DNA of 64,000 nt from Sphingomonas sp. DG1-23 (GCF_030730875.1 NZ_JAVAMA010000009.1:62001-126000); one strand, 5' to 3'. Shown: positions 16,128 through 26,167, counted from the stretch's first letter. A program made the numbers and translations. Notes: generated from the sequence alone by a model not told the origin.

Positions 16128-17078
16128 TCAGGCGTTCCCCAGCGCCGCGGCGGCGCCGAGCAGTTCGAGGTCGGTCCGGTTGACCAATGCGACCGGCACT
16201 TCGGAGAGCTGGCGGCGGAACGCGGCCTTGCCTTCCATCCGGCGGCGGAAGCCGGGATCGATCAGTTGCGGGTGGAGCGCGCGGGCGATCGCGCCGGTGA
16301 GAAACACCCCGTCCCACGCGCCATAGGCCAGCGCGAGATCGCCGGCGAACGCGCCGAGATGCTCGACGAACATGCGGACGACCGCGGTGCTCACCGGATC
16401 GCGGCCGACATTGCGGGTGACGTCCTCGGGCTTTTCGAGCTTCTTGCCGCCCGACAGCGCCTCATAGGCGAGCAGCAGCCCTGGCGCGCTGAGCAGGGTT
16501 TCGACGTCGAATTGATGGCCTTTGGACGTGCAATATTCTGCGAACTTGCGCTCGTCGGGCGTGCTGGCGGCGAGCGACATATGCCCCGCTTCGGTCTGCA
16601 GCGCGCCGAGCTTGCCGTTCGTGGTGACCAAAGCGGCGACGCCGAGCCCGGTGCCGGTACCGACCACGACGTAATTGCCGCCCGCCTCGACCAGCCGCGG
16701 CGGCGGCCCCTGCAACGGCGTGTAGGCGGAGATCGGCAGCATGGTGAGCGCGAGCGCGTTGGCGGCGCATTCGTTGAGCGCGCGGGGACGGACGCGCAGC
16801 ACCGCCTCGACCCCCGAGAGCGAGATGTACCAGCGGCTGCCGGTCAGGTTGATCAGGTCGCCGCGCACCGCGCCGGCGACGGCGAGCACGCTCGGCAGCC
16901 GTGCCTCCTGCATGCCCACACCGCCCAGATAGGAGACGAGCGCGCTGGTGAAGGTGGGATGCTCGGCGGTCATGAACTTGCGCACGTCGCGCGGCATCAG
17001 CCCGGCGTCCCCGCCGGTCAGCCCAAATCGAACCGACTGGCGGCCGATATCGGCCACCAATGCCACGTCACCTGCCAT
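16128..17078 (-). CDS. glk: glucokinase
   Basis: ATP-dependent phosphorylation of glucose, feeding the Entner-Doudoroff route used by sphingomonads. The 316-residue protein has the Glk-family blocks: the first phosphate loop (VADIGRQSVRFGL), VAGAVRGDLINLTGSRW, the second nucleotide loop VGTGTGLGVAAL, the substrate motif QTEAGHMSLA, and the C-terminal GVFLTGAIARALHP. The first loop is unusual: the standard DIGGTN is DIGRQS here, so activity should not be assumed without test. A pair of overlapping palindromes about 55 bases upstream is a likely operator. It probably heads an operon with the next two minus-strand genes. Confidence 0.85.
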   Translation of the reverse strand: MAGDVALVADIGRQSVRFGLTGGDAGLMPRDVRKFMTAEHPTFTSALVSYLGGVGMQEARLPSVLAVAGAVRGDLINLTGSRWYISLSGVEAVLRVRPRALNECAANALALTMLPISAYTPLQGPPPRLVEAGGNYVVVGTGTGLGVAALVTTNGKLGALQTEAGHMSLAASTPDERKFAEYCTSKGHQFDVETLLSAPGLLLAYEALSGGKKLEKPEDVTRNVGRDPVSTAVVRMFVEHLGAFAGDLALAYGAWDGVFLTGAIARALHPQLIDPGFRRRMEGKAAFRRQLSEVPVALVNRTDLELLGAAAALGNA

Positions 17079-17131
17079 TGCGGCCCCTCCTTCACGGCCT
17101 CCTTTCCCGGAGGCTCGGCGCTGGTATCGCT

Positions 17132-17153
17132 AACAGTTGTTACAGAAACAACA
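17132..17153 (-). promoter_or_regulatory. candidate sugar-repressor operator upstream of glk
   Basis: TAACA-GT-TGTTA (17132-17143) is a perfect inverted repeat that overlaps a second one, GTTGTT-ACAGA-AACAAC (17137-17153). Both lie 54-75 bases upstream of the glk start, inside an AT-richer spot. The spacing and symmetry suit a LacI/GalR-type or other dimeric repressor controlling glucose use. The regulator is not in this window. Confidence 0.45.
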
Positions 17154-17301
17154 ACGACTTCGATGGCAGCGTTGTCAAAGGCTAATCAGGGCAGCTTTGT
17201 TATGCAAGCGGCTCGGCCCGGGAAGGATTGTTGCGCGCAAAGCGCGCATACAGGCCTGTGTGAATTTTCGATTATGCTGGTCGATCGACGCCTGTCGGTC
17301 G

Positions 17302-17852
17302 CTAGCGATGCAGCGCGCCGTCGTCGCGGAGATAGCGGTCGAGAAATTCGTCGAAGCTTTCGGCGACATAATGATCGTTGCCTGTGATCAACGCGATCCT
17401 GCCCCGGTTTGCCGTATCCGAGCAGTCGATGGCCCAGGCATAACACCAGATCAGGAAGTCGGCGAAGACGAGGAGCTTGTCGCTGTCGAGCGCCGAAACC
17501 GTGTCCCAATCGGCGCACTCCTCCCGCAGCGATTTGATGTCCGCCAACGGAAACCAGCGAGTGCCTTCGGCGTCCCATTCATTGCCGTGCGGCATTGCCG
17601 CAAGCAGATAGCGGCGAAAGTCCTCGGGAAGCCGGACCGAATAGCGTTGTTCGAGCGCACGGATCTCGCGTTCCGGAGGGTCGGGTGTAGGGTCCCGATC
17701 CCACCAGAACAGCAAGCGTTCGAGCGGAGACAACCCCGCGGCCGCGAGCGCATCTGCCCGGCGCTCTTCCTGCGCCCGCACCCGGGCCCGAATCGCGCGG
17801 CGCTGCCGCCAGCCGGCCGCCCATCTCGACAGCCAGCCGGCGACAGAAGGGA

Positions 17853-17856
<4 letters not shown>
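17302..17856 (-). CDS. SMI1/KNR4 (SUKH) family protein
   Basis: A 184-residue protein starting at a GTG whose first bases overlap the thiolase stop (GTGA, 17853-17856), so it is translationally coupled to thiolase. The first 35 residues are very basic and helical ([20 protein letters not shown]). Then comes the SUKH-type domain: [24 protein letters not shown], which closely fits the SMI1/KNR4 opening (E-L-E-G-LP-D-Y-LL), and [13 protein letters not shown], followed by [17 protein letters not shown] and the C-terminal [14 protein letters not shown] proteins are often immunity proteins in toxin systems, but no toxin is adjacent here. Its pairing with a thiolase is unexplained. Confidence 0.72.
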
Positions 17857-19031
<1,175 letters not shown>

Positions 19032-19049
19032 GGGTTCTTCTCTCTTCTG

Positions 19050-19174
19050 CTCCCCTCCCTGCAAGGGAGGGGCTGGGGGTGGGTGCCGACGCGCAAGCGT
19101 CGGCCTGGTTACGGCGGAGTGGGCTCGCCTTCGGCTCGCACCCACCCCCGGCCCCTCCTTTGCAGGGAGGGGAG
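19050..19174. repeat. large inverted repeat, 37-bp arms
   Basis: The arms at 19050-19086 and 19138-19174 are reverse complements with only two mismatches. Each arm contains the inner palindrome CCCTCCCTGCAAGGGAGGG, and 51 bases separate them. The element fills the gap between the MaoC and thiolase genes. The transcript could fold into a strong cruciform that ends or attenuates transcription between them. It belongs to the same loose family as 7303-7539 and 13501-13693. Confidence 0.75.
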
Positions 19175-19183
19175 ATTCTCAGG

Positions 19184-19639
19184 TCACACGTAAACCAGCG
19201 CGATCCATTCGGCGATCAGCGCGGGTTTGTCCTCGCCTTCGATCTCGAGGACATATTCCTGGACCTGCTCCCAGACGCCGGGCTTGCGCTCGGCGAATTT
19301 GAGCAGCTTGAAGCGGCCGCGGACGCGCTTGCCCGAGCGGACAGGCGTCAGGAAGCGGACTTTGTTGCCGCCATAATTGACGCCCATCTTCACGCCGTGA
19401 ATCTTCGGCATATCGGTCTTCGCGGCGAGCATCGGCATCAAGGAGAGCGACAGGAAGCCGTGCGCGATGGTGCCGCCGAACGGCGTCTGCGCCGCGCGTT
19501 CGGGATCGACATGGATGAACTGATGGTCGCCGGTCGCCTCGGCGAAGCGGTCGATCATCGTCTGGGTCACCTCGACCCAATCGGACACGCGCTCGGTGCC
19601 GATGCTCCCGGCCATCTGCTCGACGGTGATCTCGTCCAC
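19184..19639 (-). CDS. MaoC-like dehydratase ((R)-specific enoyl-CoA hydratase type)
   Basis: Hot-dog-fold hydratase of about 151 residues. The hydratase-2 signature is clear: ATGDHQFIHVDPERAAQTPFGG-TIAHGFLSLSL, with the catalytic Asp and His in GDHQFIHVD. The frame reaches an ATG at 19681, but the GTG at 19639 has a well-placed GGGAGA ribosome-binding site and gives the usual length, so I prefer it. Such enzymes hydrate trans-enoyl-CoA to (R)-3-hydroxyacyl-CoA, linking beta-oxidation with PHA synthesis. A related NodN-like subgroup has unknown substrates. It is followed by the 37-bp-arm inverted repeat and thiolase. Confidence 0.83.
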   Translation of the reverse strand: MDEITVEQMAGSIGTERVSDWVEVTQTMIDRFAEATGDHQFIHVDPERAAQTPFGGTIAHGFLSLSLMPMLAAKTDMPKIHGVKMGVNYGGNKVRFLTPVRSGKRVRGRFKLLKFAERKPGVWEQVQEYVLEIEGEDKPALIAEWIALVYV

Positions 19640-19843
19640 CGCTGTCTCCCCGCGCCGGTTTCCATGGCGTTCGGCCGCCATCTAGAGAAACAACGGGGTG
19701 TGCCGCAAGCCTCACCCGACCGCGAATTTGAAAAAGCCGGGTGCCGTAACGTCGAGCGCTATACGGTTTCCGTCAGGAAGCGTCGTGGCTCCAAACCCGA
19801 TCTTCGAAAATCGCGCCGCCAGCGCGAATCGCGGTCCCCGGGA

Positions 19844-20221
19844 TCAGCCGCCGCCGTTGACGTGGAGGATGTTGTCGTCGGGATCGCGGAACCAGATTGC
19901 GCGGAAGTCGCCCTTCCGGTGGACGCCGTCGCGGACCTCGTCGAAGCCGTCGGGATATTCGTCGAGCGTGACGCCCTTGCCGCGCAGATCGGCGGCGATC
20001 GCTTCCACCTCGCCGCCGGCATCCCAGACCACGGCATTGGCCTTGTTGGTGCCGGCAAAAGCGCTCTTGTAGACGTTGAGCCGGGTGCTGCCGGTCCGGA
20101 CCGCGAAGACGTCGCCATGATCCTCGGCGAGCGGCAAGCCGAGCGTTTCGGTGTAGAAGCGTTTCGCCGCCGCCATGTCGCGGCAGGGAAGGATCGCGGC
20201 GCTGTCGCTGTCCTTCAACAC
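19844..20221 (-). CDS. VOC-family protein (glyoxalase/bleomycin-resistance fold)
   Basis: A 125-residue vicinal-oxygen-chelate protein with the paired beta-alpha-beta-beta-beta layout: RDMAAAKRFYTETLGLPLAED early, and FRAIWFRDPDDNILHVNG at the end. RDPDDN is the usual C-terminal motif. The metal ligands and substrate are not certain from sequence. The gene lies two bases downstream of the MscS gene, so they are almost certainly co-transcribed. No resistance function should be inferred from the family name. Confidence 0.85.
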   Translation of the reverse strand: MLKDSDSAAILPCRDMAAAKRFYTETLGLPLAEDHGDVFAVRTGSTRLNVYKSAFAGTNKANAVVWDAGGEVEAIAADLRGKGVTLDEYPDGFDEVRDGVHRKGDFRAIWFRDPDDNILHVNGGG

Positions 20222-20223
20222 GG

Positions 20224-21345
20224 TTATTCCTCCTTTTCGATCGGCGGCACCGGGCGTTCGGGCGCCAGCAGGTTGAGTTGGGTCGGATAGGCGAAGGTGA
20301 TCTTGTGCTCGCGGAAGCGCGCGAGGATCGCCGCGGCGACCTTGTCGCGCGCCTCGGGCGGGAAATCGCGGTCGTTCGACTCGAACTCGACATCGTAATC
20401 GAGCCCGCTGGCGCTGAACCCGGTCAGCCCGCCATGATTGAGCTTATAGCCCTCGCCTTCGACCGCTTCGCGCAGCAACCGGGGAAGCGTGTCGACCACT
20501 TCGGGCGGGGTATCATAGCCGAGGTTGAAGATGAACTTGAAGCGATTGCGGGTGCGATCGGTGGTGTTGAGGATCTCGTTGTCGAGCAATTTACGGTTGG
20601 AGACGATGCGCAATTCGCCCGCCGCGCCGCGCAGCCGGGTCGATTTGAGCCCGATCTGCTCGACCACGCCTTCGCTCGACCCGAATTTGATGTTGTCGCC
20701 GAGCCGGAAAGGCCGGTCGAAGATGATCGACAGCGCCGCGATCAGGTCGCCGAAAATGCCCTGCGCGGCGAGGCCGATGGCGATGCCGCCGATGCCGAGA
20801 CCGGCGACGAGGCCGGTGACGTTGACGCCCAGATTGCTGAGCACCATCACCAGGGCGATCGCGAACAAAACGATCGAGACGAGCAGCCGGATGATGCCGA
20901 GCGCGCTCGCGAGGCCGGTCCCGGCATCGGCGCCGTGCGTGCGATGCTCGACCAGCCCGAAAATGACTTCGCGGACCCAGATCGCCGCCTGGAACACCGC
21001 CGCGATGGTGAACAGGAAGCGGACCGTGCTCTCGACCATCGGCGGCGCGCCAGCATAGCCCGACACCAGCCGCAGCGCGATCATCAGGATGAAGAAGTTG
21101 CTCGTCTTCGCGACGGCCCGGCCGAGGATCGAATACCAGTTCGCCACGCCTTCGCCGCGCTTGCACAGCCGCAAGCCCCATGCGCGCGCCGAATGCAATC
21201 CCAGCACGATGACCACGGCGATGCCGGTGGCGATCAGGATGTTGAGCCAGTGCGAATGCGCCCAGGCCCAGGAATCGTTGATCAGGGTCTCGGTCTGCGT
21301 GCGCAGATCGACATCGGGAAGAAGGGGGGCGGATTTGTTGGTCAT
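20224..21345 (-). CDS. MscS-family mechanosensitive ion channel
   Basis: A 373-residue inner-membrane channel that would release solutes on hypo-osmotic shock. Four or so transmembrane helices occupy residues 30-190. The pore-lining helix and start of the vestibule are the MscS hallmark: a Gly/Ala-rich GIGGIAIGLAAQGIFGDLIAAL followed by IIFDRPFRLGDNIKFGSSEG. The C-terminal vestibule ends near residue 370 with a charged tail. It starts seven bases after the topoisomerase IB gene and abuts the VOC gene, forming a three-gene unit. Confidence 0.9.
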   Translation of the reverse strand: MTNKSAPLLPDVDLRTQTETLINDSWAWAHSHWLNILIATGIAVVIVLGLHSARAWGLRLCKRGEGVANWYSILGRAVAKTSNFFILMIALRLVSGYAGAPPMVESTVRFLFTIAAVFQAAIWVREVIFGLVEHRTHGADAGTGLASALGIIRLLVSIVLFAIALVMVLSNLGVNVTGLVAGLGIGGIAIGLAAQGIFGDLIAALSIIFDRPFRLGDNIKFGSSEGVVEQIGLKSTRLRGAAGELRIVSNRKLLDNEILNTTDRTRNRFKFIFNLGYDTPPEVVDTLPRLLREAVEGEGYKLNHGGLTGFSASGLDYDVEFESNDRDFPPEARDKVAAAILARFREHKITFAYPTQLNLLAPERPVPPIEKEE

Positions 21346-21352
21346 GCGGAGA

Positions 21353-22366
21353 TCAGGCTGCCTTGGCTTGCGGCGCGGCTTCGTCTTCGAGAAAGGCGAT
21401 CAGACCGCGTTCGTAACGATTGAGGTAGCGGGTGGCGCGCGGCAGCCGCAAGTGCTCGCGGAACGCGGCCTGCGCCTCCTTGTCCCTGGCGAGTTCGATC
21501 AGCCGCGGATGGACATAGGATTTGCGCGCGATCGAGGGGGTATTGCCCAGCGCCTCGGTCACCGGCTCGAGCATTGATTTGATACCAAGATAAGATTTCG
21601 CGGCGGCGAGCGCCTCGAAGGCGATGACGCTGGCGCCCCAGGTGCGGAAATTCTTGGCGGTGAAATCGTCCTTCATCGCCTCGCGGATATAGCAATTGAC
21701 GTCCGTCGAGGTGACCGGATGGCTCTCGCCCGCCTCGTCGACCCAGCGGAACAGGTGCTGGCCGGGCAGATCCTGGCAGCGCCTGACGAAGCTCGACAGC
21801 GTCCGGTCGGTGATCGTCATGACGCGCAGCTTGCCCGATTTGGCGCGGAACTGGAGCTTGAGCGTCTGGCCCTTCACCTTGACGTGGCGCTTGCGCAAGG
21901 TCGTCGCGCCGAAGCTCTTATTCTCCTGCGCATAGGCCTCGTTGCCGACCCGAATCGTGCCGAGATCGAGCAGGCGGACCACCGCGGCGACGGCCTTCTG
22001 CTTGCAGAGGCCGCGCAGCTTGAGGTCGGCCTCGACGCGTTCGCGAAGCTTGGGCAGGCGATGGCCGAAGCCGGCGCAACGATCGTACTTCGCCGCCTCC
22101 TGCGCCTCGCGGAAGCCGGTGTGATAGCGATATTGCTTGCGGCCCTTGTCGTCCCAGCCGACCGCCTGGATGTGGCCGGCGGGATCGGGGCAGAACCAGG
22201 CGTCGACATAGGCCGGGGGCAGGCCGACCTTGTTGAGCCGGTCGATTTCGTCGCGATCGGTGATCCGCTCGCCGTCCGGGCCCCAATAGCCCCAGCCGTG
22301 GCGAACCTTGCGCCGCGTGATGCCCGGTTCCTGATCATCGACATAGACGATGGCGTCGAGCGTCAT
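21353..22366 (-). CDS. DNA topoisomerase IB (poxvirus-like bacterial type)
   Basis: A 337-residue monomeric topoisomerase that relaxes supercoils through a 3'-phosphotyrosine intermediate. The catalytic residues are visible: R139 in IRVGNEAYA, the conserved lysine in FRAKSGKL (about K177), R241 in KNFRTWGASV, and the nucleophile Y284 in ARKSYVHP. The N-terminal domain (WGYWGPDGERITD) is the bacterial topo IB lead-in. I chose the ATG at 22366 because GAGGAGG lies five bases upstream; an upstream extension in frame has no family content. It is divergent from the DJ-1/PfpI gene. Confidence 0.92.
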   Translation of the reverse strand: MTLDAIVYVDDQEPGITRRKVRHGWGYWGPDGERITDRDEIDRLNKVGLPPAYVDAWFCPDPAGHIQAVGWDDKGRKQYRYHTGFREAQEAAKYDRCAGFGHRLPKLRERVEADLKLRGLCKQKAVAAVVRLLDLGTIRVGNEAYAQENKSFGATTLRKRHVKVKGQTLKLQFRAKSGKLRVMTITDRTLSSFVRRCQDLPGQHLFRWVDEAGESHPVTSTDVNCYIREAMKDDFTAKNFRTWGASVIAFEALAAAKSYLGIKSMLEPVTEALGNTPSIARKSYVHPRLIELARDKEAQAAFREHLRLPRATRYLNRYERGLIAFLEDEAAPQAKAA

Positions 22367-22480
22367 CGGGCCTCCTCGCTTGTCGCACTGAATGCGCGGC
22401 CCATCGCTTCGTTCCGGAACCTGCACGGGGTTGCACAGGTTTGGCGTCCAACTCCCCAGGAAATAAGAGGAACCTCCCAT

Positions 22481-23035
22481 ATGGCCGATCTGTCCCGGGC
22501 GCGCGTGCTGATGCTCGCCACCGACGGTTTCGAACAATCCGAGCTGTTCGAGCCGCGCAAGGCGCTGCTCGACATGGGCGCCGCAGTGACGCTCGCGTCA
22601 CTCGCGTCCGACCCGATCACCGGGGAGAAAGGCGGCGAGAAAGGCGAGAGCATCACCCCCGACGCCGTGATCGTGCAGGTCGAGCCCGCCGATTATGACG
22701 CGCTGGTGCTGCCCGGCGGAGTCGCCAATCCGGACAAGCTGCGCATGGACAGGCGCGCGGTGGAGATCGTCCGCGAATTCTTCGAGGCCGACAAGATCGT
22801 CGCGGCGATCTGCCACGCGCCGTGGCTGCTGATCGAGGCCGATGTGGTCGACGGACGCCGCGCGACGAGCTGGCCGTCGGTGCGGACCGACCTCGCCAAT
22901 GCCGGCGCCAGCGTGCTCGACGAGCCGGTGGTGGTCGATCGCAAGCTGATCACCAGCCGCAAGCCCGCCGATATTCCTGCCTTCAATCGCGCGATCATCG
23001 ACTGCCTGCAGTCGGAGCTCGCCGAGGCCGCCTGA
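22481..23035 (+). CDS. DJ-1/PfpI family protein
   Basis: A 184-residue class I glutamine-amidotransferase-like protein of the PfpI/YhbO group, linked to stress and glycation protection. The fold markers are RVLMLATDGFEQSELFEP with the conserved glutamate, DALVLPGGVANPDKL, and the nucleophile elbow AAICHAPWLLIEA with C111-H112. A long in-frame extension upstream overlaps the topoisomerase gene antisense and is not real; the ATG at 22481 has AAGAGG upstream. Its last 41 bases overlap the end of the convergent acyltransferase gene. Confidence 0.9.
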   Translation: MADLSRARVLMLATDGFEQSELFEPRKALLDMGAAVTLASLASDPITGEKGGEKGESITPDAVIVQVEPADYDALVLPGGVANPDKLRMDRRAVEIVREFFEADKIVAAICHAPWLLIEADVVDGRRATSWPSVRTDLANAGASVLDEPVVVDRKLITSRKPADIPAFNRAIIDCLQSELAEAA

Positions 23036-24080
23036 ACGGCAGCCGATTGAGCCAGCGCTGCGCGGGGCGCTCTATCGCGTGGTAGAGCGCCGCCGAGCTG
23101 GCCAGCACCAAGACGAGATAGGCGGCGATCAGCGGCCAGCGCACGGCGTCCGGATCGTCGACGAAGGCGAGCTTGAACGCGAACCAGAGCAGGAAGTGGC
23201 TGAGATAGGTCGCGTAGCTGATCTCGCCGAGATAGTGCAGCGGCGCGACCTCGAGCGGGTTGCGCGGCCGCCCGGCGCTGAGCGCGAGGGCGAGCAGCAA
23301 GCCGGCGAAGGCGGCGGGGACCGCCAGCGTCTCGGGGAGCGGGCCCGCGATCCAGCCGCCGAGCAGCAGCGCCGCCAATGCGAAAGCGAGCAGCGCCGGG
23401 GTGCGCCACCGGTCGCGCCAGTGCAGCCACAGCGCGCCGACCGCGGTTCCGCAGGCGAATTCGAGGATGCAGCGGAGCAGCCCGAGCCGCGGGATCCGCT
23501 CGCCGAGGCCGATCGTGCCATAGGCTGCGAAGACGACCTGCAGCAGCATCAGCAATGCGGCGAGCGCGGCGAGGATCGCGGGGGTGGGCACCCGGCGCCA
23601 GTCGATCGTCAGGACTAGCAGCGGGAACAACAGATAGGCGGCGAGCTCGCACGAGATCGACCAGGCCGGGTCGTTCCACGCGAGTTCCGATGTGAAACCC
23701 CAATTCTGGAGCAGAGCCAAATGCAGCGGCAGTTCGGCGAGCGGGAATTGCGGGGTCTCGCGGCCGGTCGCCGCGAGTGCGAGCGCGAGGCACAGGCCGA
23801 AGCCGAGCATGACGAGGTGCAGCGGCCAGATCCGGGCGATGCGGCGCCGGAGGAATTCGGGGATCGCCGCCGGGCCGCCGCCGCGCAACCGCTCCGACCA
23901 GCTGATCCAGATGACGAAGCCCGAGAGCAGGAAGAAGAAGTCGACCGCGAGATAGCCCTTGTCGAGCACCGCGCCGATCGGGCCGGGCAGGGCAGGCAGC
24001 GACTGGCGGATGTGGAACAGCACCACCAGCCACGCCGCGATTCCGCGCGCCGCGGTGAGCGCCCGCAGCTCGGTCTTCAC
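22995..24080 (-). CDS. acyltransferase family 3 membrane protein
   Basis: A 361-residue integral membrane O-acyltransferase with about ten transmembrane helices. The family signature is at the N-terminus: LRALTAARGIAAWLVVLFHI, with the catalytic His, then KGYLAVDFFFLLSGFVI with the VDxFFxLSGF motif and RRRIARIWPLHL. Such enzymes acetylate or acylate surface sugars. It starts at a GTG overlapping the stop of the O-ligase gene (GTGA, 24077-24080), which makes a role in modifying the same exopolysaccharide or glycan likely. The 3' end overlaps the convergent DJ-1 gene by 41 bases. Confidence 0.88.
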   Translation of the reverse strand: MKTELRALTAARGIAAWLVVLFHIRQSLPALPGPIGAVLDKGYLAVDFFFLLSGFVIWISWSERLRGGGPAAIPEFLRRRIARIWPLHLVMLGFGLCLALALAATGRETPQFPLAELPLHLALLQNWGFTSELAWNDPAWSISCELAAYLLFPLLVLTIDWRRVPTPAILAALAALLMLLQVVFAAYGTIGLGERIPRLGLLRCILEFACGTAVGALWLHWRDRWRTPALLAFALAALLLGGWIAGPLPETLAVPAAFAGLLLALALSAGRPRNPLEVAPLHYLGEISYATYLSHFLLWFAFKLAFVDDPDAVRWPLIAAYLVLVLASSAALYHAIERPAQRWLNRLPFRRPRRAPTAGSR

Positions 24081-25426
24081 GCGAGCGCGGCCCTGGGCTT
24101 GCGCAGCGGCCGCCACGCACTCTCGGCGCGCTTGCGGGCGCAATAGGTGTCGAGCCCGATCTGCGCGCCGATCAGCATATAGACGAAGGGCTGGAAGGCG
24201 ATCGCGATGAACACCGCGCCGAGCAGGTAGATGACGTGCGCGCTCTGCAGCGCCGAGGCCAGCGGCGCGATCCATTCCTGCCCGGGCTCGGGCTTGCGAT
24301 AGCGGCGGCGCAGCACTTCCATGCGGAACAGTCCGGCCAAATTGATCAGCAGCCAGATCGCGAGGCCGGGATAGCCCTGCTCGCCGAGCATTTCGAAATA
24401 GGCGCTGTGATAGGCGCGCGCCTTGTCGACCTCGAGGCTGCGATCGACCTTGGCCTGGCCGCCATCCTCGGTCACCGCGACCTTCTCGTAGCGGATCTGG
24501 TTCTGGCGATAGGCCTCGAACCCGCCGCCCATCGGGTGGGTCTTCACATAGTCCATCGTCCATTGCCACACGGCGAGCCGCGTCGAGGCCGAGGCATCGG
24601 CCTGATAGGTCTTGATCGTCCCCATCCGCTCGGTGAACGAGGAGGGGAGGAAGGGCACCGCGGCGAGCCCGAGACAGCCCAGAGCGGCGAGATAGACGAA
24701 CTTGCGCTTCGTATCGCGGATCATCAGCAAGGCGAGCAGCCCGATGCAGAGCAATCCGGTGCGGGTCGAGGTGCCGACCGGGATCAGCAGGCAGGCGAAG
24801 ACCAGGGCGTAGCAGAAGGTCTTCACCCGCCAGTCGGGGGCGAAGATCGTGCCGTGGCGGGTGAACCAGACGATCAGCGGGATGATCGCGATCGCCACGG
24901 TGGAGATGGTAGAGCCTTCGTACAGGCCCGAATTGTTGGTCACCATCAAATTGAGCTCGCCATAGCCGCCGCCCGACCCGACGGTCTTGATCCCGCCGAC
25001 GATGATGATCGACGCGGCCGACAGCACCATGAACAGCAGCAAGGATTCGAGCCGCAGCCGGGTGCGCAGGGTCAGCGGCAGGAAGGCGGCGAAGGCGAGC
25101 GCCTTCCACACCCATTCCCATTTGTCCTTCGCCTCGAGCGGGAAATCGGCGTGGAGCGTGGTGTAGAAGCAATAGCCGAGCAGCAGCACGATCAGGAACT
25201 GGCGCGGGGCGACGCGGACGTCCTTCTTGTCGTCGAAGACGAACCAGCCCGCGACCGCCAGCGCGACGGCGATCATCGAGATCGGCACCGAATTGAGCAG
25301 CAAATAGGTCAGCCGCTGGGGCGAGACGATGTCGATATAGGCGTAAGCGAGCACGAACAGGAACGGCCGGCGAAACCCGGTCGCCAGCAAGGCCGCCAGA
25401 AATGCGATGAAGGCGAGATCACGCAC
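24077..25426 (-). CDS. O-antigen ligase-like protein (exosortase-A-associated O-glycosylation ligase type)
   Basis: A 449-residue polytopic membrane protein with about eleven helices. The opening MRDLAFIAFLAALLATGFRRPFLFVLAYAYIDIVSPQRL and the large periplasmic loop after residue 280 (AVWQWTMDYVKTHPMGGGFEAY...HSAYFEMLGEQGYPGL) match the Wzy/WaaL-type family often annotated as probable O-glycosylation ligase, exosortase A system-associated. The HPxGGG and HSxYxExLGEQG elements are the classical ligase loop. It would transfer or polymerise lipid-linked glycan in the periplasm. It is coupled to the acyltransferase after it and to a small membrane protein before it. No exosortase gene lies in the window. 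Confidence 0.85.
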   Translation of the reverse strand: MRDLAFIAFLAALLATGFRRPFLFVLAYAYIDIVSPQRLTYLLLNSVPISMIAVALAVAGWFVFDDKKDVRVAPRQFLIVLLLGYCFYTTLHADFPLEAKDKWEWVWKALAFAAFLPLTLRTRLRLESLLLFMVLSAASIIIVGGIKTVGSGGGYGELNLMVTNNSGLYEGSTISTVAIAIIPLIVWFTRHGTIFAPDWRVKTFCYALVFACLLIPVGTSTRTGLLCIGLLALLMIRDTKRKFVYLAALGCLGLAAVPFLPSSFTERMGTIKTYQADASASTRLAVWQWTMDYVKTHPMGGGFEAYRQNQIRYEKVAVTEDGGQAKVDRSLEVDKARAYHSAYFEMLGEQGYPGLAIWLLINLAGLFRMEVLRRRYRKPEPGQEWIAPLASALQSAHVIYLLGAVFIAIAFQPFVYMLIGAQIGLDTYCARKRAESAWRPLRKPRAALA

Positions 25427-25571
25427 CGGGCTTGCCCCAGCGGCTTTTCTTCGGAGTGGCGGGCTGGTCGTTCGGCCCGGGCTCGCGATCGAGATCGGGG
25501 CGGCGCAGCAGCAGGAACGCCGCGAGCAGCATCAGCCCATGCGAGAGCCCGAGCGATAGATTGTCGATCAT
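25419..25571 (-). CDS. small single-helix membrane protein upstream of the O-ligase gene
   Basis: A 50-residue ORF whose end overlaps the start of the O-ligase gene by eight bases. Residues 1-24 form one hydrophobic helix (LSLGLSHGLMLLAAFLLLRR), followed by a charged, proline-rich tail ending SRWGKPGA. AAGGAG lies 14 bases before the ATG, a little far. The overlap with the next gene and the clean membrane-helix-plus-tail pattern support a real gene. I do not recognise a family. Confidence 0.55.
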   Translation of the reverse strand: MIDNLSLGLSHGLMLLAAFLLLRRPDLDREPGPNDQPATPKKSRWGKPGA

Positions 25572-26167
25572 GTCAGCCCGCGGCGCTCCTTCCGGCACGC
25601 GGTGTAGCGGGGTTCGGTTGATGGGGCGTAAACTAGGGCGACGGCCGGCGCGGATCGCGCGATCGATCGGGAGTCTTCGCCGGAAGTTGTCAAAATGTCT
25701 GCCCGGCGCGGATCCTCTGCGTAGCAAGTTCGGGCAAGTTGCTGATCTCCCGAACGAATGTTCGAGCTGCATTGGGCGGCATCCGGTCGACGCGACGCCC
25801 CGGCGTCGACGACGCGACCATGAGGCGCCGGCTTGGCGACGCCGGGGCCACGCCTGCGCGCATTGCCTGACGGCGGATGCGGGGAATCGGTCCGACGATG
25901 TCAAAGGGCTCGGCCGGGCCGCGCCGAGGGCTACGGAAGCAGGCGAAATCCTATATTGCAAGGGCAGGGTATCCTCGCCGGCGAAGCGATCCGCGCCCGC
26001 GCTTCGAACGGTGGGAAGTGAGTGGTTTGCTGGCAGGCACCTATCAAGACACACGCCAGTCTAAGCGGACGCTTGTTCGACCGGTCGAGCCGAAACAATG
26101 CGCTGAGATCCGGTCGACCGCGCCGATTTGCTCTTTCGTGAGTCTGACGGTCTTAGGGAGATAGCTA
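25572..26167. other. 596-bp gene-free stretch between glycan genes and the MACPF-like gene
   Basis: No reading frame here has convincing protein character. The left part, near 25572-25650, should hold the promoter for the three minus-strand glycan genes. The only structured element I noted is the 19-nt motif at 25944-25962 shared with 10406-10424. GC falls gradually toward the MACPF-like gene. This may be the left junction of an acquired block. Confidence 0.5.
25944..25962. repeat. 19-nt intergenic motif, copy 2
   Basis: CGAAATCCTATATTGCAAG differs at one position from the copy at 10406-10424. Both copies are in gene-free DNA. Read on the minus strand it begins CTTGCAA, which could be part of a promoter or protein site, but nothing else supports that. 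Confidence 0.35.

Noticed and set aside
21719..22480. A 254-codon N-terminal extension of the DJ-1/PfpI gene
   Set aside because: It is antisense to topoisomerase IB and has no family content. The ATG at 22481 has its own ribosome-binding site and gives the standard length.
24081..25172. Long N-terminal extension of the acyltransferase frame
   Set aside because: It is a shifted frame inside the O-ligase gene. The GTG at 24080 overlaps that gene's stop and precedes the normal acyltransferase-3 start.
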